Shown here: positions 8,132-17,589 of the stretch, in pieces
How the letters are laid out: each line of letters opens with the position of its first letter
Numbering within the stretch: the first letter of the stretch is position 1
Assembly: GCA_019245115.1 (NCBI GenBank)
Contig: JAFARZ010000193.1
Span: 1 to 48,966 of the forward strand
Source of the DNA: Streptosporangiaceae bacterium
GTDB lineage: Bacteria > Actinomycetota > Actinomycetes > Streptosporangiales > Streptosporangiaceae
Direction of reading: 5' to 3'
DNA length: 48,966 bases
Position numbers and translations under genes: made by a program
The notes under the pieces: model-generated
Seen by the model: the letters and a program-made list of their open reading frames with translations, nothing else
Database searches by the model: none
Told to the model about the DNA's origin: nothing

Positions 8132-9283
8132 ATGTCAGACGATCCCGTCTTCACCATGCACCGGGGCGGCAAGATCAGCGTCACGCCGTCTGTTGACGTT
8201 ACCGACGCGGCAGGCCTGGCCATGGCCTACACGCCCGGCGTCGCCCGGGTCTGCTCCGCGATCGCCGAGGATCCCGGCCTCGCCGCCGACTACACCTGGG
8301 TGGCCAACACGGTGGCCGTGGTCACCGACGGCACCGCCGTGCTGGGCCTGGGCGACATCGGCCCGGCTGCCGCTATGCCCGTCATGGAGGGCAAGTCGCT
8401 GCTGTTCAAACGGTTCGCGGGCATCGACGCGGTGCCGATCTGCCTGAACACCACGGACACCGACCAGATCGTGGCCACCGTGGCCGCCCTGGCGCCCAGC
8501 TTCGGCGGCATCAACCTGGAGGACATCTCCGCGCCGCGGTGCTTCGAGATCGAGGACCGGCTTCGCGAACTGCTCGATATCCCGGTCTTCCACGACGACC
8601 AGCACGGCACCGCGATCGTGACGCTCGCCGCGTTGCGCAGCGCGGCCAAGGTGGCCGGCAAGCCGCTGGCCGGCCTGCGCGTCGTCGTGGCCGGGGCCGG
8701 CGCGTCGGGCGTCGCCGTGACCAGGATGCTGCTGGCCGCGGGCATCGGTGACGTCGCCGTTTCCGACAGCAAGGGCCTCATACACTCCGGCCGCGAGGGA
8801 CTGAACCCGGTCAAGGCCGCGCTCGCCGCCCAGACCAACAAGGCGGGACTGGCCGGATCGACCGAATCCGCGCTGCGCGGCGCCGACGTCTTCATCGGCT
8901 TGTCCAGCAGCACGGTCGCCGAGGAAGCCATCGCGTCCATGGCCGATGGCGCGATCGTTTTCGCGTTGTCAAACCCCGACCCGGAGGTCCACCCGGACGT
9001 GGCGGGACGTCACGCCCTCGTCGTCGCCACCGGCCGCAGCGACTTCCCCAACCAGATCAATAACTCACTGGCCTTCCCCGGTATCTTCCGCGGCGCGCTC
9101 GACGCGCGGGCCAGGCGTATCACCGAGAGCATGAAGATGGCCGCCGCCGACGCCATCGCCGCCCTGGTCGGCGACGACGCCACCCCCCGGTACGTCATAC
9201 CCAGCCAGTTCGACGACCGCGTGGCCCCCGCCGTCGCCGCGGCCGTAAGAGCTGTTTCTTCTGGGACCCTGGTGGCTTATTGA
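8132..9283 (+). CDS. Malic enzyme (short bacterial type)
   Basis: A 383-residue NAD(P)-dependent malic enzyme that oxidatively decarboxylates malate to pyruvate. The malic N-terminal domain has [10 protein letters not shown] with Tyr33, the [13 protein letters not shown] segment with Lys94, and the metal ligands in [12 protein letters not shown] and FHDDQHGTA. The Rossmann domain carries [12 protein letters not shown] near residue 190. The length matches the short form lacking a phosphotransacetylase domain. The start at 8132 ([14 protein letters not shown]) is typical of the family, though the ribosome site is weak (GGGGG about ten bases upstream). An inverted repeat TACGGG-5-CCCGTA lies at 8026-8042 in the divergent region. 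Two tandem palindromes follow the gene. Confidence 0.95.
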   Translation: MSDDPVFTMHRGGKISVTPSVDVTDAAGLAMAYTPGVARVCSAIAEDPGLAADYTWVANTVAVVTDGTAVLGLGDIGPAAAMPVMEGKSLLFKRFAGIDAVPICLNTTDTDQIVATVAALAPSFGGINLEDISAPRCFEIEDRLRELLDIPVFHDDQHGTAIVTLAALRSAAKVAGKPLAGLRVVVAGAGASGVAVTRMLLAAGIGDVAVSDSKGLIHSGREGLNPVKAALAAQTNKAGLAGSTESALRGADVFIGLSSSTVAEEAIASMADGAIVFALSNPDPEVHPDVAGRHALVVATGRSDFPNQINNSLAFPGIFRGALDARARRITESMKMAAADAIAALVGDDATPRYVIPSQFDDRVAPAVAAAVRAVSSGTLVAY

Positions 9284-9315
9284 GGCCGTTAGGAATGGGC
9301 CGGGTTGGATGCTGA

Positions 9316-9373
9316 AGGGGATGGTTGGCGCAACGTACCCCTCCTGAGGGGATGGTTGGCGCAACGTACCCCT
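9316..9373. repeat. Two identical 27-bp palindromic units in tandem
   Basis: Identical copies at 9316-9342 and 9347-9373 are separated by four bases. Each starts AGGGG, ends CCCCT and contains GTTG-gcg-CAAC, so each can fold as a hairpin. They lie 33 bases after the malic enzyme stop and before the vapB promoter. They may act as a double terminator. Confidence 0.75.
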
Positions 9374-9414
9374 AATTCCAGGTGCCGATAGCCGGCGACC
9401 CCGGCCGTGGTGAT

Positions 9415-9443
9415 GTGACATTTAAATGTCACGATGCTAGGTT
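9415..9443 (+). promoter_or_regulatory. vapB promoter with palindromic operator
   Basis: A perfect 18-bp palindrome GTGACATTTAAATGTCAC (9415-9432) begins with a -35-like GTGACA. Exactly 17 bases later comes the -10-like TAGGTT (9438-9443), and the ATG follows after six more bases, indicating a leaderless transcript. A palindrome covering the -35 and spacer fits autorepression by the ribbon-helix-helix antitoxin. Confidence 0.65.
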
Positions 9444-9449
9444 TGGCTA

Positions 9450-9716
9450 ATGCTGTACCGCACTACTGTCCGGATAGACGACGAGCTTCTCGCCGAGCTG
9501 AAGGCGCTGGCCGCCCGCCAGCACCGCACGCTGAACTCCGTCATGGAGGAGGCCTTCCGCAGGATGATCGCCGCGGCCAACGAGCAAGAGGAACGTCCCC
9601 GTGTCGAGCTGCCCACCTCGGGCAGGGCCGGCGACCCGCACCCAAGCTGGGAGGAAATCCAGGAAATCCTTGAGCAGGAGGACATCGAACGTTTCGGCGG
9701 GGGGCACGGTCGATGA
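9450..9716 (+). CDS. vapB: Ribbon-helix-helix antitoxin (VapB type)
   Basis: An 88-residue protein whose N-terminus YRTTVRIDDELLAELKALAA is a ribbon-helix-helix DNA-binding strand and helix, followed by RTLNSVMEEAFRRMI. The acidic C-terminus (PSWEEIQEILEQEDIERF) is the likely toxin-binding segment. It should neutralise the PIN toxin encoded next and repress the operon through the palindrome at 9415-9432. Its stop overlaps the toxin start (ATGA). The ATG at 9450 has no ribosome-binding site but sits six bases after a -10 element. Confidence 0.88.
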   Translation: MLYRTTVRIDDELLAELKALAARQHRTLNSVMEEAFRRMIAAANEQEERPRVELPTSGRAGDPHPSWEEIQEILEQEDIERFGGGHGR

Positions 9717-10144
9717 TGCTCGTGGACACCAACGTGATGATCTACGCCCACCGGCTTGATGCGAAGAATCATCGAGAGTACCGAGACTGGCTGGAGGCGA
9801 TGATCAACGGTCCGGAGCCGTACACTGTGGCGGACTTCGCAGTGAACGGAATGGTGCGTGTGGTAACCGATCGCCGAATCTATCGCGAAAGGCCCGCCAC
9901 CCTAGAGGAGGCGCTAGCGTTTGCTGACCGGATTCGGAACCAGCCGCACGCACATGTCATTAGCCCTGGCCCACGATTCTGGTCGATCTTCCATGACCTC
10001 TGCCAGAAGACTGGTGCGTCCGGCAAGCTCGTTCCCGACGCCTACCTCGCTGCTCTGGCCATCGAGCACGGTTGCGAGTTCATCACCACCGACGGAGATT
10101 TCGGGAAGTTCCCCGGGCTCCGCTGGCGTCATCCCTTGAACTAG
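9713..10144 (+). CDS. vapC: PIN-domain ribonuclease toxin (VapC type)
   Basis: A 143-residue PIN-domain protein, expected to be a magnesium-dependent RNase held inactive by the preceding antitoxin. Acidic residues at expected places are D5 (LVDTN), D109 (VPDAYLAALA) and D127/D129 (TTDGDF). The usual second-motif Glu is not obvious: the segment reads TVADFAVNGMVRVV. Either ATG, 9713 or 9716, could be used; both overlap the antitoxin stop. GC content is slightly lower than in neighbours, which is common for mobile toxin-antitoxin pairs. The next gene begins ten bases after the stop. Confidence 0.9.
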   Translation: MMLVDTNVMIYAHRLDAKNHREYRDWLEAMINGPEPYTVADFAVNGMVRVVTDRRIYRERPATLEEALAFADRIRNQPHAHVISPGPRFWSIFHDLCQKTGASGKLVPDAYLAALAIEHGCEFITTDGDFGKFPGLRWRHPLN

Positions 10145-10154
10145 GGTAAATCGC

Positions 10155-11123
10155 ATGTTCGCCGTGACCGCCGCGCGTATCGACGCGGATGATCCGCTCG
10201 CCGGGCTTGAACCGGGGGACCGGCCCGAGCCCAAGGTTCCCGACGGGTGGGTGCTGGTGACGGTCAAGGCGGCGGCGCTGAACCACCATGACGTGTGGTC
10301 GCTGCGCGGTGTCGGACTGCCGGCCGACCGGCTGCCAATCGTGCTCGGCTGCGACGCGGCGGGCATAGACCCGGACGGCAACGAGGTCATCGTGCACGCG
10401 GTGATCGGCGACCCGGATGCGGGCGGCGGCGATGAGACCCTCGACCCGCGCCGGTCCTTGCTGTCCGAGCGGTTCGACGGCACGTTCGCCGAGCGCGTCG
10501 CGGTTCCGCGCCGCAACCTGGTACCCAAGCCGGCGGCTCTCTCGTTCGCCGAAGCAGCCTGCCTGCCAACGGCGTACCTGACCGCGTACCGGATGCTGTT
10601 CGAGAAGTCCGGCGTCCAGCCCGGCGCGACCGTGCTCGTCCAGGGGGCCAGCGGCGGAGTGGCCACGGCGCTGATCATTCTCGGTCGCGCGGCCGGTTAC
10701 CGGATCTGGGTGACCAGCCGGACCGAGGCCAAGCGGGAGCGGGCTCGTGAACTTGGCGCCGACCAGGCGTTCGGCAACGGAGAGCGGCTACCGGAACGGG
10801 TGGACGTGGTGATGGAAACCGTCGGCCAGGCCACCTGGGCGCATTCCGTCCGCTCGCTGCGGCCGGGCGGCAGGATCGTCATCTGCGGCGCTACCAGCGG
10901 CGACGCATCGCCTGCCGAGCTGACCCGGGTGTTCTTCACCCAGCTCTCCGTCGTCGGCTCCACGATGGGGACGCGCGACCAGCTGGGTCGCCTGGCCCGC
11001 TTCCTGGAGCAGACCGGCCGCCGTCCGGAGATCGATCGTGTCCTGCCGCTGTCGGCAGCCCGCGACGGCTTCGCCGCCATGGTGGAAGGCGACCTTTACG
11101 GCAAGATCGTCTTCACTCCCTGA
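10155..11123 (+). CDS. MDR-family quinone oxidoreductase-like dehydrogenase
   Basis: A 322-residue medium-chain dehydrogenase/reductase. The GroES-like N-terminal domain has ALNHHDVWSLRG, and the Rossmann domain carries LVQGASGGVATALI near residue 160, then VTSRTEAKRERARELGAD, which suggests an NADP(H)-type site. The structural-zinc cysteine cluster of alcohol dehydrogenases is absent, so it more likely resembles zinc-free quinone/enone reductases. The substrate is unknown. The ATG at 10155 lies seven bases after TAGGGT, a possible leaderless start, and directly follows vapC. It converges with the padR gene, 55 bases apart. Confidence 0.88.
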   Translation: MFAVTAARIDADDPLAGLEPGDRPEPKVPDGWVLVTVKAAALNHHDVWSLRGVGLPADRLPIVLGCDAAGIDPDGNEVIVHAVIGDPDAGGGDETLDPRRSLLSERFDGTFAERVAVPRRNLVPKPAALSFAEAACLPTAYLTAYRMLFEKSGVQPGATVLVQGASGGVATALIILGRAAGYRIWVTSRTEAKRERARELGADQAFGNGERLPERVDVVMETVGQATWAHSVRSLRPGGRIVICGATSGDASPAELTRVFFTQLSVVGSTMGTRDQLGRLARFLEQTGRRPEIDRVLPLSAARDGFAAMVEGDLYGKIVFTP

Positions 11124-11178
11124 CCGAAGCCCTGCCGCCAAACCCGATATTTCGTAATATGTCCCGAATCGTACCGGT

Positions 11179-12348
11179 TTACGACGGGTGGTTTGGGGGC
11201 TCGGGTGGGGTGCTGGGCGGCTCCGCGCTGGTGCTGGGCGGCTCAGGGGGGTCATCGGAGGACGGGGGAGCGGGTTCCTGGCGGCCGACGCCGAAGATCT
11301 CGGTCTTGATGCGCTCCAGTGCGTCCTCGAGGATAACGCGAAGGTCGCTTATCACGTTCTCGCCGGCGGAGGTGGACTGCATGGCCAGCCGGCGAAGGTC
11401 GGTGCTGAACTGGACGGCGAGCCGTTCCAGGTCCCGGAGCGTACCGAGGTCGGGCCCGCTCCAGCCGCCCCGGCTGCGCAGCCGGGTCCATTCCTCCCAT
11501 CCGTGCCGCCCCGGCCAGCCGCCGGCCCAGCCAGACCAGCCCTGGTTCCAGTCATGGTCGTCGGTGAACCGGGCGCCCGCGTCGCCCACGCGTTCACGGG
11601 CGTCGTCGCGCGCCCGCTGCGCCTCCTCGCGGAGACGCTGCGCGTGCTCGTGGACGCGACGGGCGGCGTCGCTCCCCAGGAATTCGTCGCGGGCCCGCCT
11701 GGCCTGCTCGCGAAGGTCCTCGCGGGCCTGCCGCACCCGTGCCCGGGCGTCCTGGCGGCCCTGCTTGGCGTCCTCGCGCGCCCACCGGGCCTCTTCCTTG
11801 GCATCTTCCTTGGCCGCCCGGGCCTCTTCCTTGGCCTCTTCTTTGGCCGCGCGGGCCTGTTCCTTGGCGTCTTCGCGCGCCTGACGGGCCTGCTCGCGAG
11901 CTTCCTCGCGGGCGTCCCGGATCTGTTCCTCGAGATCGGCGCCCATCTCCCGGTGCGCGCGACGGGACTCCCGGGCCGCCCAGGTCAGTTCCTCGCGCAG
12001 GCTACGCACGGTCTGCCGGACGTCCTCCCTGACCTCACGGACGATGTCGCTGACCGACGCGGACAGCTCCTCCTCGAGTTCATCGAGTTCATCGCTGCGG
12101 CTGCGCAGTTCCTCGCGGCCGGCCTCGGTGATCCGGTAGACCTTGCGCCCATCCACCTCGTCATGGGTCACCAGGCCTTCTTCCTCCAGCCGGGCGAGCC
12201 GCGGATAGATGGTGCCCGGCGACGGCGAGTACACCCCCATGAACCGGTCGCGGAGCAGCCGGATCACCTCGTAGCCGTGCCTAGGCTCTTCGTCCAACAG
12301 CCTCAGCAAGTACAGCCGGAGGCTGCCATGACGAAATACCGGACTCAA
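11179..12348 (-). CDS. PadR-family regulator with 11-residue helical repeats
   Basis: A 389-residue protein. Residues 1 to about 95 are a PadR winged helix (HGYEVIRLLRDRF, SPSPGTIYPRLARLEEEGLV, GRKVYRITEAG). PadR proteins are normally 100 to 200 residues. Here residues 96 to about 255 form a very charged helix with six consecutive 11-residue units at 146-211, for example AREDAKEQARA, AKEEAKEEARA and AKEDAKEEARW. A Trp/Gly-rich stretch (265-300), an amphipathic helix and a Pro-rich tail follow. The TTG start at 12348 overlaps the stop of the DUF4097 gene by four bases, so the two are coupled. It probably represses its own operon through the inverted repeat at 13224-13263. Confidence 0.88.
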   Translation of the reverse strand: MSPVFRHGSLRLYLLRLLDEEPRHGYEVIRLLRDRFMGVYSPSPGTIYPRLARLEEEGLVTHDEVDGRKVYRITEAGREELRSRSDELDELEEELSASVSDIVREVREDVRQTVRSLREELTWAARESRRAHREMGADLEEQIRDAREEAREQARQAREDAKEQARAAKEEAKEEARAAKEDAKEEARWAREDAKQGRQDARARVRQAREDLREQARRARDEFLGSDAARRVHEHAQRLREEAQRARDDARERVGDAGARFTDDHDWNQGWSGWAGGWPGRHGWEEWTRLRSRGGWSGPDLGTLRDLERLAVQFSTDLRRLAMQSTSAGENVISDLRVILEDALERIKTEIFGVGRQEPAPPSSDDPPEPPSTSAEPPSTPPEPPNHPS

Positions 12349-13184
12349 CTGGCCTCGCCTTCCATCTGCTCATCGCTCCTGGGCACAGTATCTCTCGGGA
12401 TGCGGCGGAGCAGCATAACCCGGCCTGACATGGTAGTGACCGATACGTGTCCAGAACCGGCGCCCAGGCTACCGCTAACGCTACGCGACGCGGGAATGGA
12501 CGAATGCCGCAGCCCGTCGAACTCGCTCCGCACGTCGCCCGACACCGAGTGCAGGTTCACCTTCGCGTCGGTTTCGGCCGGAAGCCGCAGGGTGACTTCA
12601 CCAGACACCGTCGTAACGTGCACTCCGCCGAGCGGATCGAGATCGATGTCGGCGGTCACGTCGCCGCTCACCGAGTTGGCGTCAAGGCGCTCCAGCCAGC
12701 CGTCCGCCACGGTGAGGTCTCCCGACACCGTGTTGAAATTCAGCTTCCCGTCGAGTCCCTGCGCCTCGAGCACGCCGGATACCGTGTTGGCATCGACATC
12801 GCCGGCCAGGCCGTCCAGCGTTATCCCGCCCGACACGCTCTTGATGGACGTCTTCGCGGTCAGCCCGGACAGCACCGCTGGCGCGCTGACCACGCCAAGC
12901 TGCGTCACGCACTTCCTGGGCACCCGGACGGTGACCGTGGCCGAATGCCGTCCCGGCCGCAACCACTTCAGCAGCCCGTCCCAGGTCAGGTTGGGATGCG
13001 TGATCGTCAGCACCCCGTCCTCGCAGGAAACCTGGAGCGGCTCACCGGTAATTTCGGCGACGTCGAGCGACGGCGTTGCGTCGGTTGCGAGCACCGCGAT
13101 CGATCCCGCGATCAGCCTGACTCGCAACGCGTTGACCTCGTCGAACGCCAGGCCCATCGGTCCGTCAACGCTCCACTTCCCCAT
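12345..13184 (-). CDS. DUF4097-type beta-solenoid protein
   Basis: A 279-residue protein with at least six strand-turn repeats ending in VSG (TVSGVLEA, TVSGDLTV, SVSGDVTA, TVSGEVTL, SVSGDVRS), the signature of the DUF4097 (toast-rack-like) beta-solenoid. No signal peptide or transmembrane segment is seen, so it is probably cytoplasmic or membrane-peripheral. The biochemical role is unknown. The open frame extends to 13463, but I start at the ATG at 13184 (MGKWSVDG) because a promoter-operator lies at 13224-13263 and AAGGA precedes the ATG. It is the first gene of a two-gene operon with padR; such pairs recur in actinobacteria. Confidence 0.82.
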   Translation of the reverse strand: MGKWSVDGPMGLAFDEVNALRVRLIAGSIAVLATDATPSLDVAEITGEPLQVSCEDGVLTITHPNLTWDGLLKWLRPGRHSATVTVRVPRKCVTQLGVVSAPAVLSGLTAKTSIKSVSGGITLDGLAGDVDANTVSGVLEAQGLDGKLNFNTVSGDLTVADGWLERLDANSVSGDVTADIDLDPLGGVHVTTVSGEVTLRLPAETDAKVNLHSVSGDVRSEFDGLRHSSIPASRSVSGSLGAGSGHVSVTTMSGRVMLLRRIPRDTVPRSDEQMEGEAS

Positions 13185-13223
13185 CCCGCCATCCTTCCGT
13201 CGCCCCGTATGCGCTGTCCCCAC

Positions 13224-13263
13224 CACGATATATCGCATCTCCCCAAAGTCAAGATGTATCGTG
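13224..13263 (-). promoter_or_regulatory. Promoter with inverted repeat for the DUF4097-padR operon
   Basis: Half-sites CACGATATATC (13224-13234) and GATGTATCGTG (13253-13263) form an 11-bp inverted repeat with one mismatch. Read on the minus strand, TTGACT (13247-13252) and TATCGT, 16 bases apart, fit -35 and -10 elements lying within the repeat. The ATG at 13184 is about 35 bases from the expected start point. This layout suggests PadR autorepression. Confidence 0.6.
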
Positions 13264-13264
13264 T

Positions 13265-13696
13265 TTACGCCCAGGCCGCCGCCACGGGCGGGGGGTGAAT
13301 GTGCCATCGCACCCCCTGTAGGGGGGACAACGGCACATTGACCCCCCTTGGCAGTGCCCGCACGGGAAGCATCGCGGAGGCCGGGTGCGGAAGCAGCGGT
13401 CCCAGGGGTTGAGCCACCGGAGTGGCGCCCACCCACGCGGCGGGGTGGGGGCCACACCAGCATGCGTCCCTAACCTTTCCCCCAACCGGACCCAGAACAA
13501 GCACCCAGCCCGTTCGTGATAAAAGATCTTCTTCTTCGTCGCGGGCGAGGTAGGTCGCGAGCCGGTCCACGGCGGTCTCGAAGTCCGGGTTGAGGTTCAC
13601 GAAGTCGCGCATCCGCTCGGCCAGCCAGGTGACGGCGATGTCCTCGTCGCCGCGCCTGGTCTCGAGTTCCTCGATGCCCCGGTCGGTGAAGTACAT
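13265..13696 (-). CDS. DUF6104-like small acidic protein with extended frame
   Basis: The ATG at 13696 opens [20 protein letters not shown] and continues through [35 protein letters not shown] recognise this as the about 60-residue actinobacterial DUF6104-type protein of unknown function, often near sucA/kgd. The conserved protein should end near 13515. Here the frame stays open to 13265, adding about 80 residues of Pro/Trp-rich sequence that passes through a large hairpin (13290-13347); that tail is unlikely to be real. The gene starts within the last 100 bases of the kgd frame in another phase, so it is probably co-transcribed with kgd. Confidence 0.7.
   Translation of the reverse strand: MYFTDRGIEELETRRGDEDIAVTWLAERMRDFVNLNPDFETAVDRLATYLARDEEEDLLSRTGWVLVLGPVGGKVRDACWCGPHPAAWVGATPVAQPLGPLLPHPASAMLPVRALPRGVNVPLSPLQGVRWHIHPPPVAAAWA
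13290..13347. terminator. Nested 58-base hairpin after the kgd operon
   Basis: The outer arms GGGGGGT/ACCCCCC, then AATGTGCC/GGCACATT, then an inner CCCCC-TGTA-GGGGG, make a long stepped stem with one mismatch and one internal loop. It sits between the kgd/DUF6104 genes and the DUF4097 promoter, where a terminator is needed. Confidence 0.65.
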
Positions 13697-16600
13697 AAGT
13701 CCGGCAGCGCTTTCTCGATGATCTCCCGGTGGGTAGCCGTGTGGGTGGCCGCCGACCCGGCCGCCGGCGCCGACGAGGCAGGCAGGGAAACCACGTCGAG
13801 CGAGAGACCGAGCGCCTTCGGGATCTTGAGCGCCAGCGTGGGCCACGCGCCCATGTTGGCCGGCTCCTCCTGGACCCAGACAATTTCCGAAGCCGAAGGA
13901 TAGCGGCCGAGTTCGGCGCGGAGTTCGGCCACGGGCAGCGGGTACAGCCGCTCCACGCGGGCGATCGCCACGTTGTCGGCGCCGATCTTCGAGCGCCGGG
14001 CCTCCAGGTCGTAGTAAACCTTGCCGGAGCACAGCAGGACACGGCGTACCTGATCGTCGGGGGCGCCGTGAACCGATCCGATCAGCGGACGGAACGAGCC
14101 GGACGTGAAGTCGGCCACCCGGGACGTGGCCGCCTTGAGCCGCAGCATCGACTTCGGAGTGAAGACGATCAGCGGCTTGTGCCGGCCGGACAGGCCCTGC
14201 CAGCGCAGCAGGTGGAAGTAGTTGGCCGGCGTGGTCGGCATGGCGACCGTCATGTTGTCCTGGGCGCACAGGGACAGGAACCGCTCGACGCGGGCCGAGG
14301 AGTGGTCCGGGCCCTGGCCGTCGTAGCCGTGCGGCAGCAGCAGCACCACGCCGGACCGCTGACCCCACTTCTGCTCGCCGGAGCTGATGAACTCGTCCAC
14401 GATAATCTGCGCGCCGTTGACGAAGTCCCCGAACTGCGCCTCCCAGCACACCAGCGCCTCCGGGCGGGCGACCGAGTAGCCGTACTCGAAGCCCATGGCC
14501 GCGTATTCCGACAGCAGCGAGTCGAACACGAAGAACTTCGCCGGGCCGTTGTCGAACCGCTTCAGCGGGGTGTACTCGGCACCGGTGTTCCGGTCCACCA
14601 GTACCGCGTGCCGCTGGCCGAACGTGCCGCGCCGCGTGTCCTGCCCGACCACTCGGACCGGATGCCCGTCCATGACCAGCGCACCGAAGGACAACAGCTC
14701 TCCGGTCGCCCAGTCCAGCGCGTCCTCGGAGACCATCGCCGCACGCCGGGCTAGCTGCGGTTGCAGGCGAGGATGCACCGCGAAGCCGTCGGGCAGGCTG
14801 ACCTGGGTCTCGATGATCTGCTTGACCACGTCGGCGGTGATCGCCGTGGGGACCGCCTGGTGGTTGACCGGACGGTCCTCTTGCTCCGGCTTCAGGACGG
14901 CGCCCGGCTCGGGCGGACGCTCGGCGGCGTCCCTGGTCTCGGTGAAGGCCCGTTCCAGCTGCTGCTGGTAGTCGCGCAGCGCCGCCTCGGCCTCTTCCAT
15001 CGTGATGTCGCCGCGGGCGATCAGCGCCTCGGTGTAGACCTTCCGGGTCGACCGCTTGGCCTCGATGAGGTCGTACATCAGCGGCTGGGTGAACGACGGG
15101 TTGTCGGTCTCGTTGTGCCCGCGCTTGCGGTAGCACACCATGTCGATGACGACGTCCTTCTTGAACGCCTGACGATAGGCGAAGGCGAGCCGCCCCACCC
15201 GCACCACGGCCTCGGGGTCATCGCCGTTGACGTGGAAGATGGGTGCCTGGATCATCCGGGCGACGTCGGTGGCGTAAACACTCGACCGTGAATACTGCGG
15301 CGCGGTGGTGAAGCCGACCTGGTTGTTCACGATGATGTGCACGGTGCCGCCGGTGCGATAGCCGCGCAGCAGGGACAGGTTCAGCGTCTCGGCCACCACG
15401 CCCTGCCCGGCGAACGCGGCGTCGCCGTGGATCAGCACAGGCAGCACGGTGAAACCTGGCTCGCCCTTGTCGATCACGTCCTGCCTGGCCCGCACCACGC
15501 CCTCCAGCACGGGGTCGACGGCCTCCAGATGGCTCGGGTTGGCGACCAGGCTCGTCTTGATGCTGTGCCCGTCCGGGGCCCGGAATGTGCCCTCCGCGCC
15601 GAGGTGGTACTTGACGTCACCGGAACCCTGAATGCTCTTCGGGTCCAGGTTGCCCTCGAACTCCTTGAAGATCTGACCGTAGGACTTGCCCACGATGTTG
15701 GCCAGCACGTTGAGCCGCCCGCGGTGCGCCATGCCGACGACGGCCTCGTCCAGCTCTGCCTTCGCCGCCTCGGCCAGGACGGCGTCGACCAGCGGGATCA
15801 GCGACTCGGCGCCCTCCAGGGAGAACCGGCGCTGGCCGACGAACTTGGTCTGCAGGAACATCTCGAACGCCTCGGCCACGTTGAGGCGCTGCAGGATCCT
15901 GAGCTGCTCGTCGTGGTGCGGCTTGGGGTGCGGGACCTCGATCCGGCCCTGCAGCCAGCGGCGCTCCTCCGGGTCCTGGATGTGCATGTACTCGATGCCG
16001 ACCGTCCGGCAGTACGAGTCGCGCAGCACGCCGAGGATGTCGCGCAGCTTCATCAGCGGCTTGCCGCCGAACCCGCCGGTGGGGAACTCCCGCTCCAGGT
16101 CCCACAGGGTCAGCCCGTGCTGGTTGATGTCCAGGTCTGGATGCTTGCGCTGGTGGAACTCCAGCGGGTCGGTGTCGGCCATGAGGTGGCCGCGCACCCG
16201 GTAGGCGTGGATCAGCTCCTGGACGCGGGCCGACCGGGTGACGTCGTCCTCGTGCCCGTAGGAAAAGTCCTGCACCCAGCGGACCGGCTCGTACGGGATG
16301 CGCAGGCTGGCGAACAGGTCGTCGTAGAAGCCGTCCTCGCCCAGCAGCAGTTCGTGGATCCGCTGCAGGAACTCGCCGGACTGGGCGCCCTGGATGATCC
16401 GGTGGTCGTAGGTCGAGGTGAGCGTGACCGACTTGCTGATCGCGAGCCTGGCCAGGGTCTCCACGGATGCGCCCTGGAACGCGGCCGGGTATTCCATCGC
16501 GCCGACGCCGACGATGCAGCCCTGCCCGGGCATCAGCCGGGGGACCGAATGGACCGTGCCGATCGTGCCCGGATTGGTGACGGAGATCGTCGTGCCCTGG

Positions 16601-17589
16601 AAGTCCGCGACCGTGAGCTTGCCGGCGCGCGCCTTTCGCACTATGTCCTGATATGCCGTCCAGAACTGGCGGAATTCGAGGGCCTCGGCCTGCTTGATGT
16701 TCGGGACAAGGAGCTGGCGGGAGCCGTCGCTGTTCTGGATGTCGATGGCCAGGCCGAGGTTGATGTGCCTGGGCTTGGCGATGGCCGGCTTGCCGTTCGC
16801 GTCCTCGGTGTACGCCTCGTTCATCTCGGGCATGGTCTTCAGCGCCCGGACCACCGCGAACGCGATGAGATGGGTGAAGCTCACCTTGCCGCCGCGGCCG
16901 CGGCGCAGGTGGTTGTTGATGACGATGCGGTTGTCGATAAGGAGCTTCGCCGGGACGGAACGGACGCTGGTGGCCGTGGGAACGGTCAGGCTGGCCGCCA
17001 TGTTGGTGGCGGTACGGGCCGCGGCTCCGCGCAAGCGGCCGACTTCCGCGCCTGGTGCGGCCGGGGGAGCCTGTGGCGTGCTGGGGCTGACCTGAGCCGG
17101 TGCGGACGGTGCGGACGGTGCGGCTTGCGGTGCCGAGGGGGCCTGAGGGGGAGCTTGGGGTGGTCGCTGGGCCGGGGGAGCGGTCTGGACCCGTTGCGTG
17201 TCCTGCGCGACGGGGCCGACGCCGTTGGCGGGGGCGGGGGCGGGGGCGGGGGCGGCCGGGGTGGCCAGCGCGGGCCGATAGTCGGCGAAGAAGCTCCACC
17301 ACGCCCGGTCCACCGACGAAGGGTCGGCGAGATACCGCTGGTAGAGCTCTTCCACCAGCCATTCGTTCGCGCCGAAGTCGGTGCTGTTGGAGCTCGGATT
17401 GTTGGAGCCCGGGTTGTTGGAGCTCGGGCCGTTCGAGTTCGGGCTGTCCGGACTTGGGGCGCTCGGGTCGCGGTCGTGCCCGGGGGGCGCGCCCGTCTGC
17501 GCCGAATCGCTGGACATGCTGGTCGGGTGGATTTCCGCGCTACGTTGATCGGGTGAACGCTGCGGTGACCCAGAAGACACGGCGGACAT
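13597..17589 (-). CDS. kgd: Multifunctional 2-oxoglutarate decarboxylase/dehydrogenase E1 (Kgd)
   Basis: A 1330-residue actinobacterial SucA/Kgd. Order: N-terminal helix [20 protein letters not shown] (near 76-94), a Pro/Ala/Gln-rich linker, an E2o-like succinyltransferase domain with the active-site motif YDHRIIQGA near residue 393, then the thiamine-diphosphate E1 domain ([31 protein letters not shown] near 720, NNQVGFTT). There is no lipoyl domain, as in mycobacteria. It decarboxylates 2-oxoglutarate and feeds the TCA cycle with E2/E3 partners encoded elsewhere. The ATG at 17589 follows GGAAGAGG. The natural C-terminus should be near [10 protein letters not shown]; this frame adds about 20 residues that overlap the small downstream gene in another phase, suggesting a lost stop. 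Confidence 0.95.
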   Translation of the reverse strand: MSAVSSGSPQRSPDQRSAEIHPTSMSSDSAQTGAPPGHDRDPSAPSPDSPNSNGPSSNNPGSNNPSSNSTDFGANEWLVEELYQRYLADPSSVDRAWWSFFADYRPALATPAAPAPAPAPANGVGPVAQDTQRVQTAPPAQRPPQAPPQAPSAPQAAPSAPSAPAQVSPSTPQAPPAAPGAEVGRLRGAAARTATNMAASLTVPTATSVRSVPAKLLIDNRIVINNHLRRGRGGKVSFTHLIAFAVVRALKTMPEMNEAYTEDANGKPAIAKPRHINLGLAIDIQNSDGSRQLLVPNIKQAEALEFRQFWTAYQDIVRKARAGKLTVADFQGTTISVTNPGTIGTVHSVPRLMPGQGCIVGVGAMEYPAAFQGASVETLARLAISKSVTLTSTYDHRIIQGAQSGEFLQRIHELLLGEDGFYDDLFASLRIPYEPVRWVQDFSYGHEDDVTRSARVQELIHAYRVRGHLMADTDPLEFHQRKHPDLDINQHGLTLWDLEREFPTGGFGGKPLMKLRDILGVLRDSYCRTVGIEYMHIQDPEERRWLQGRIEVPHPKPHHDEQLRILQRLNVAEAFEMFLQTKFVGQRRFSLEGAESLIPLVDAVLAEAAKAELDEAVVGMAHRGRLNVLANIVGKSYGQIFKEFEGNLDPKSIQGSGDVKYHLGAEGTFRAPDGHSIKTSLVANPSHLEAVDPVLEGVVRARQDVIDKGEPGFTVLPVLIHGDAAFAGQGVVAETLNLSLLRGYRTGGTVHIIVNNQVGFTTAPQYSRSSVYATDVARMIQAPIFHVNGDDPEAVVRVGRLAFAYRQAFKKDVVIDMVCYRKRGHNETDNPSFTQPLMYDLIEAKRSTRKVYTEALIARGDITMEEAEAALRDYQQQLERAFTETRDAAERPPEPGAVLKPEQEDRPVNHQAVPTAITADVVKQIIETQVSLPDGFAVHPRLQPQLARRAAMVSEDALDWATGELLSFGALVMDGHPVRVVGQDTRRGTFGQRHAVLVDRNTGAEYTPLKRFDNGPAKFFVFDSLLSEYAAMGFEYGYSVARPEALVCWEAQFGDFVNGAQIIVDEFISSGEQKWGQRSGVVLLLPHGYDGQGPDHSSARVERFLSLCAQDNMTVAMPTTPANYFHLLRWQGLSGRHKPLIVFTPKSMLRLKAATSRVADFTSGSFRPLIGSVHGAPDDQVRRVLLCSGKVYYDLEARRSKIGADNVAIARVERLYPLPVAELRAELGRYPSASEIVWVQEEPANMGAWPTLALKIPKALGLSLDVVSLPASSAPAAGSAATHTATHREIIEKALPDLCTSPTGASRNSRPGAATRTSPSPGWPSGCATS

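Noticed and set aside
11188..13341. 717-codon plus-strand frame opposite padR and DUF4097
   Set aside because: The apparent leucine/glycine repeats are the complement of the Glu/Arg/Ala 11-mers in the PadR protein.
15337..17556. Very long plus-strand frame opposite kgd
   Set aside because: It is antisense to a clearly recognised enzyme, and its composition is what GC-rich codon bias produces on the opposite strand.
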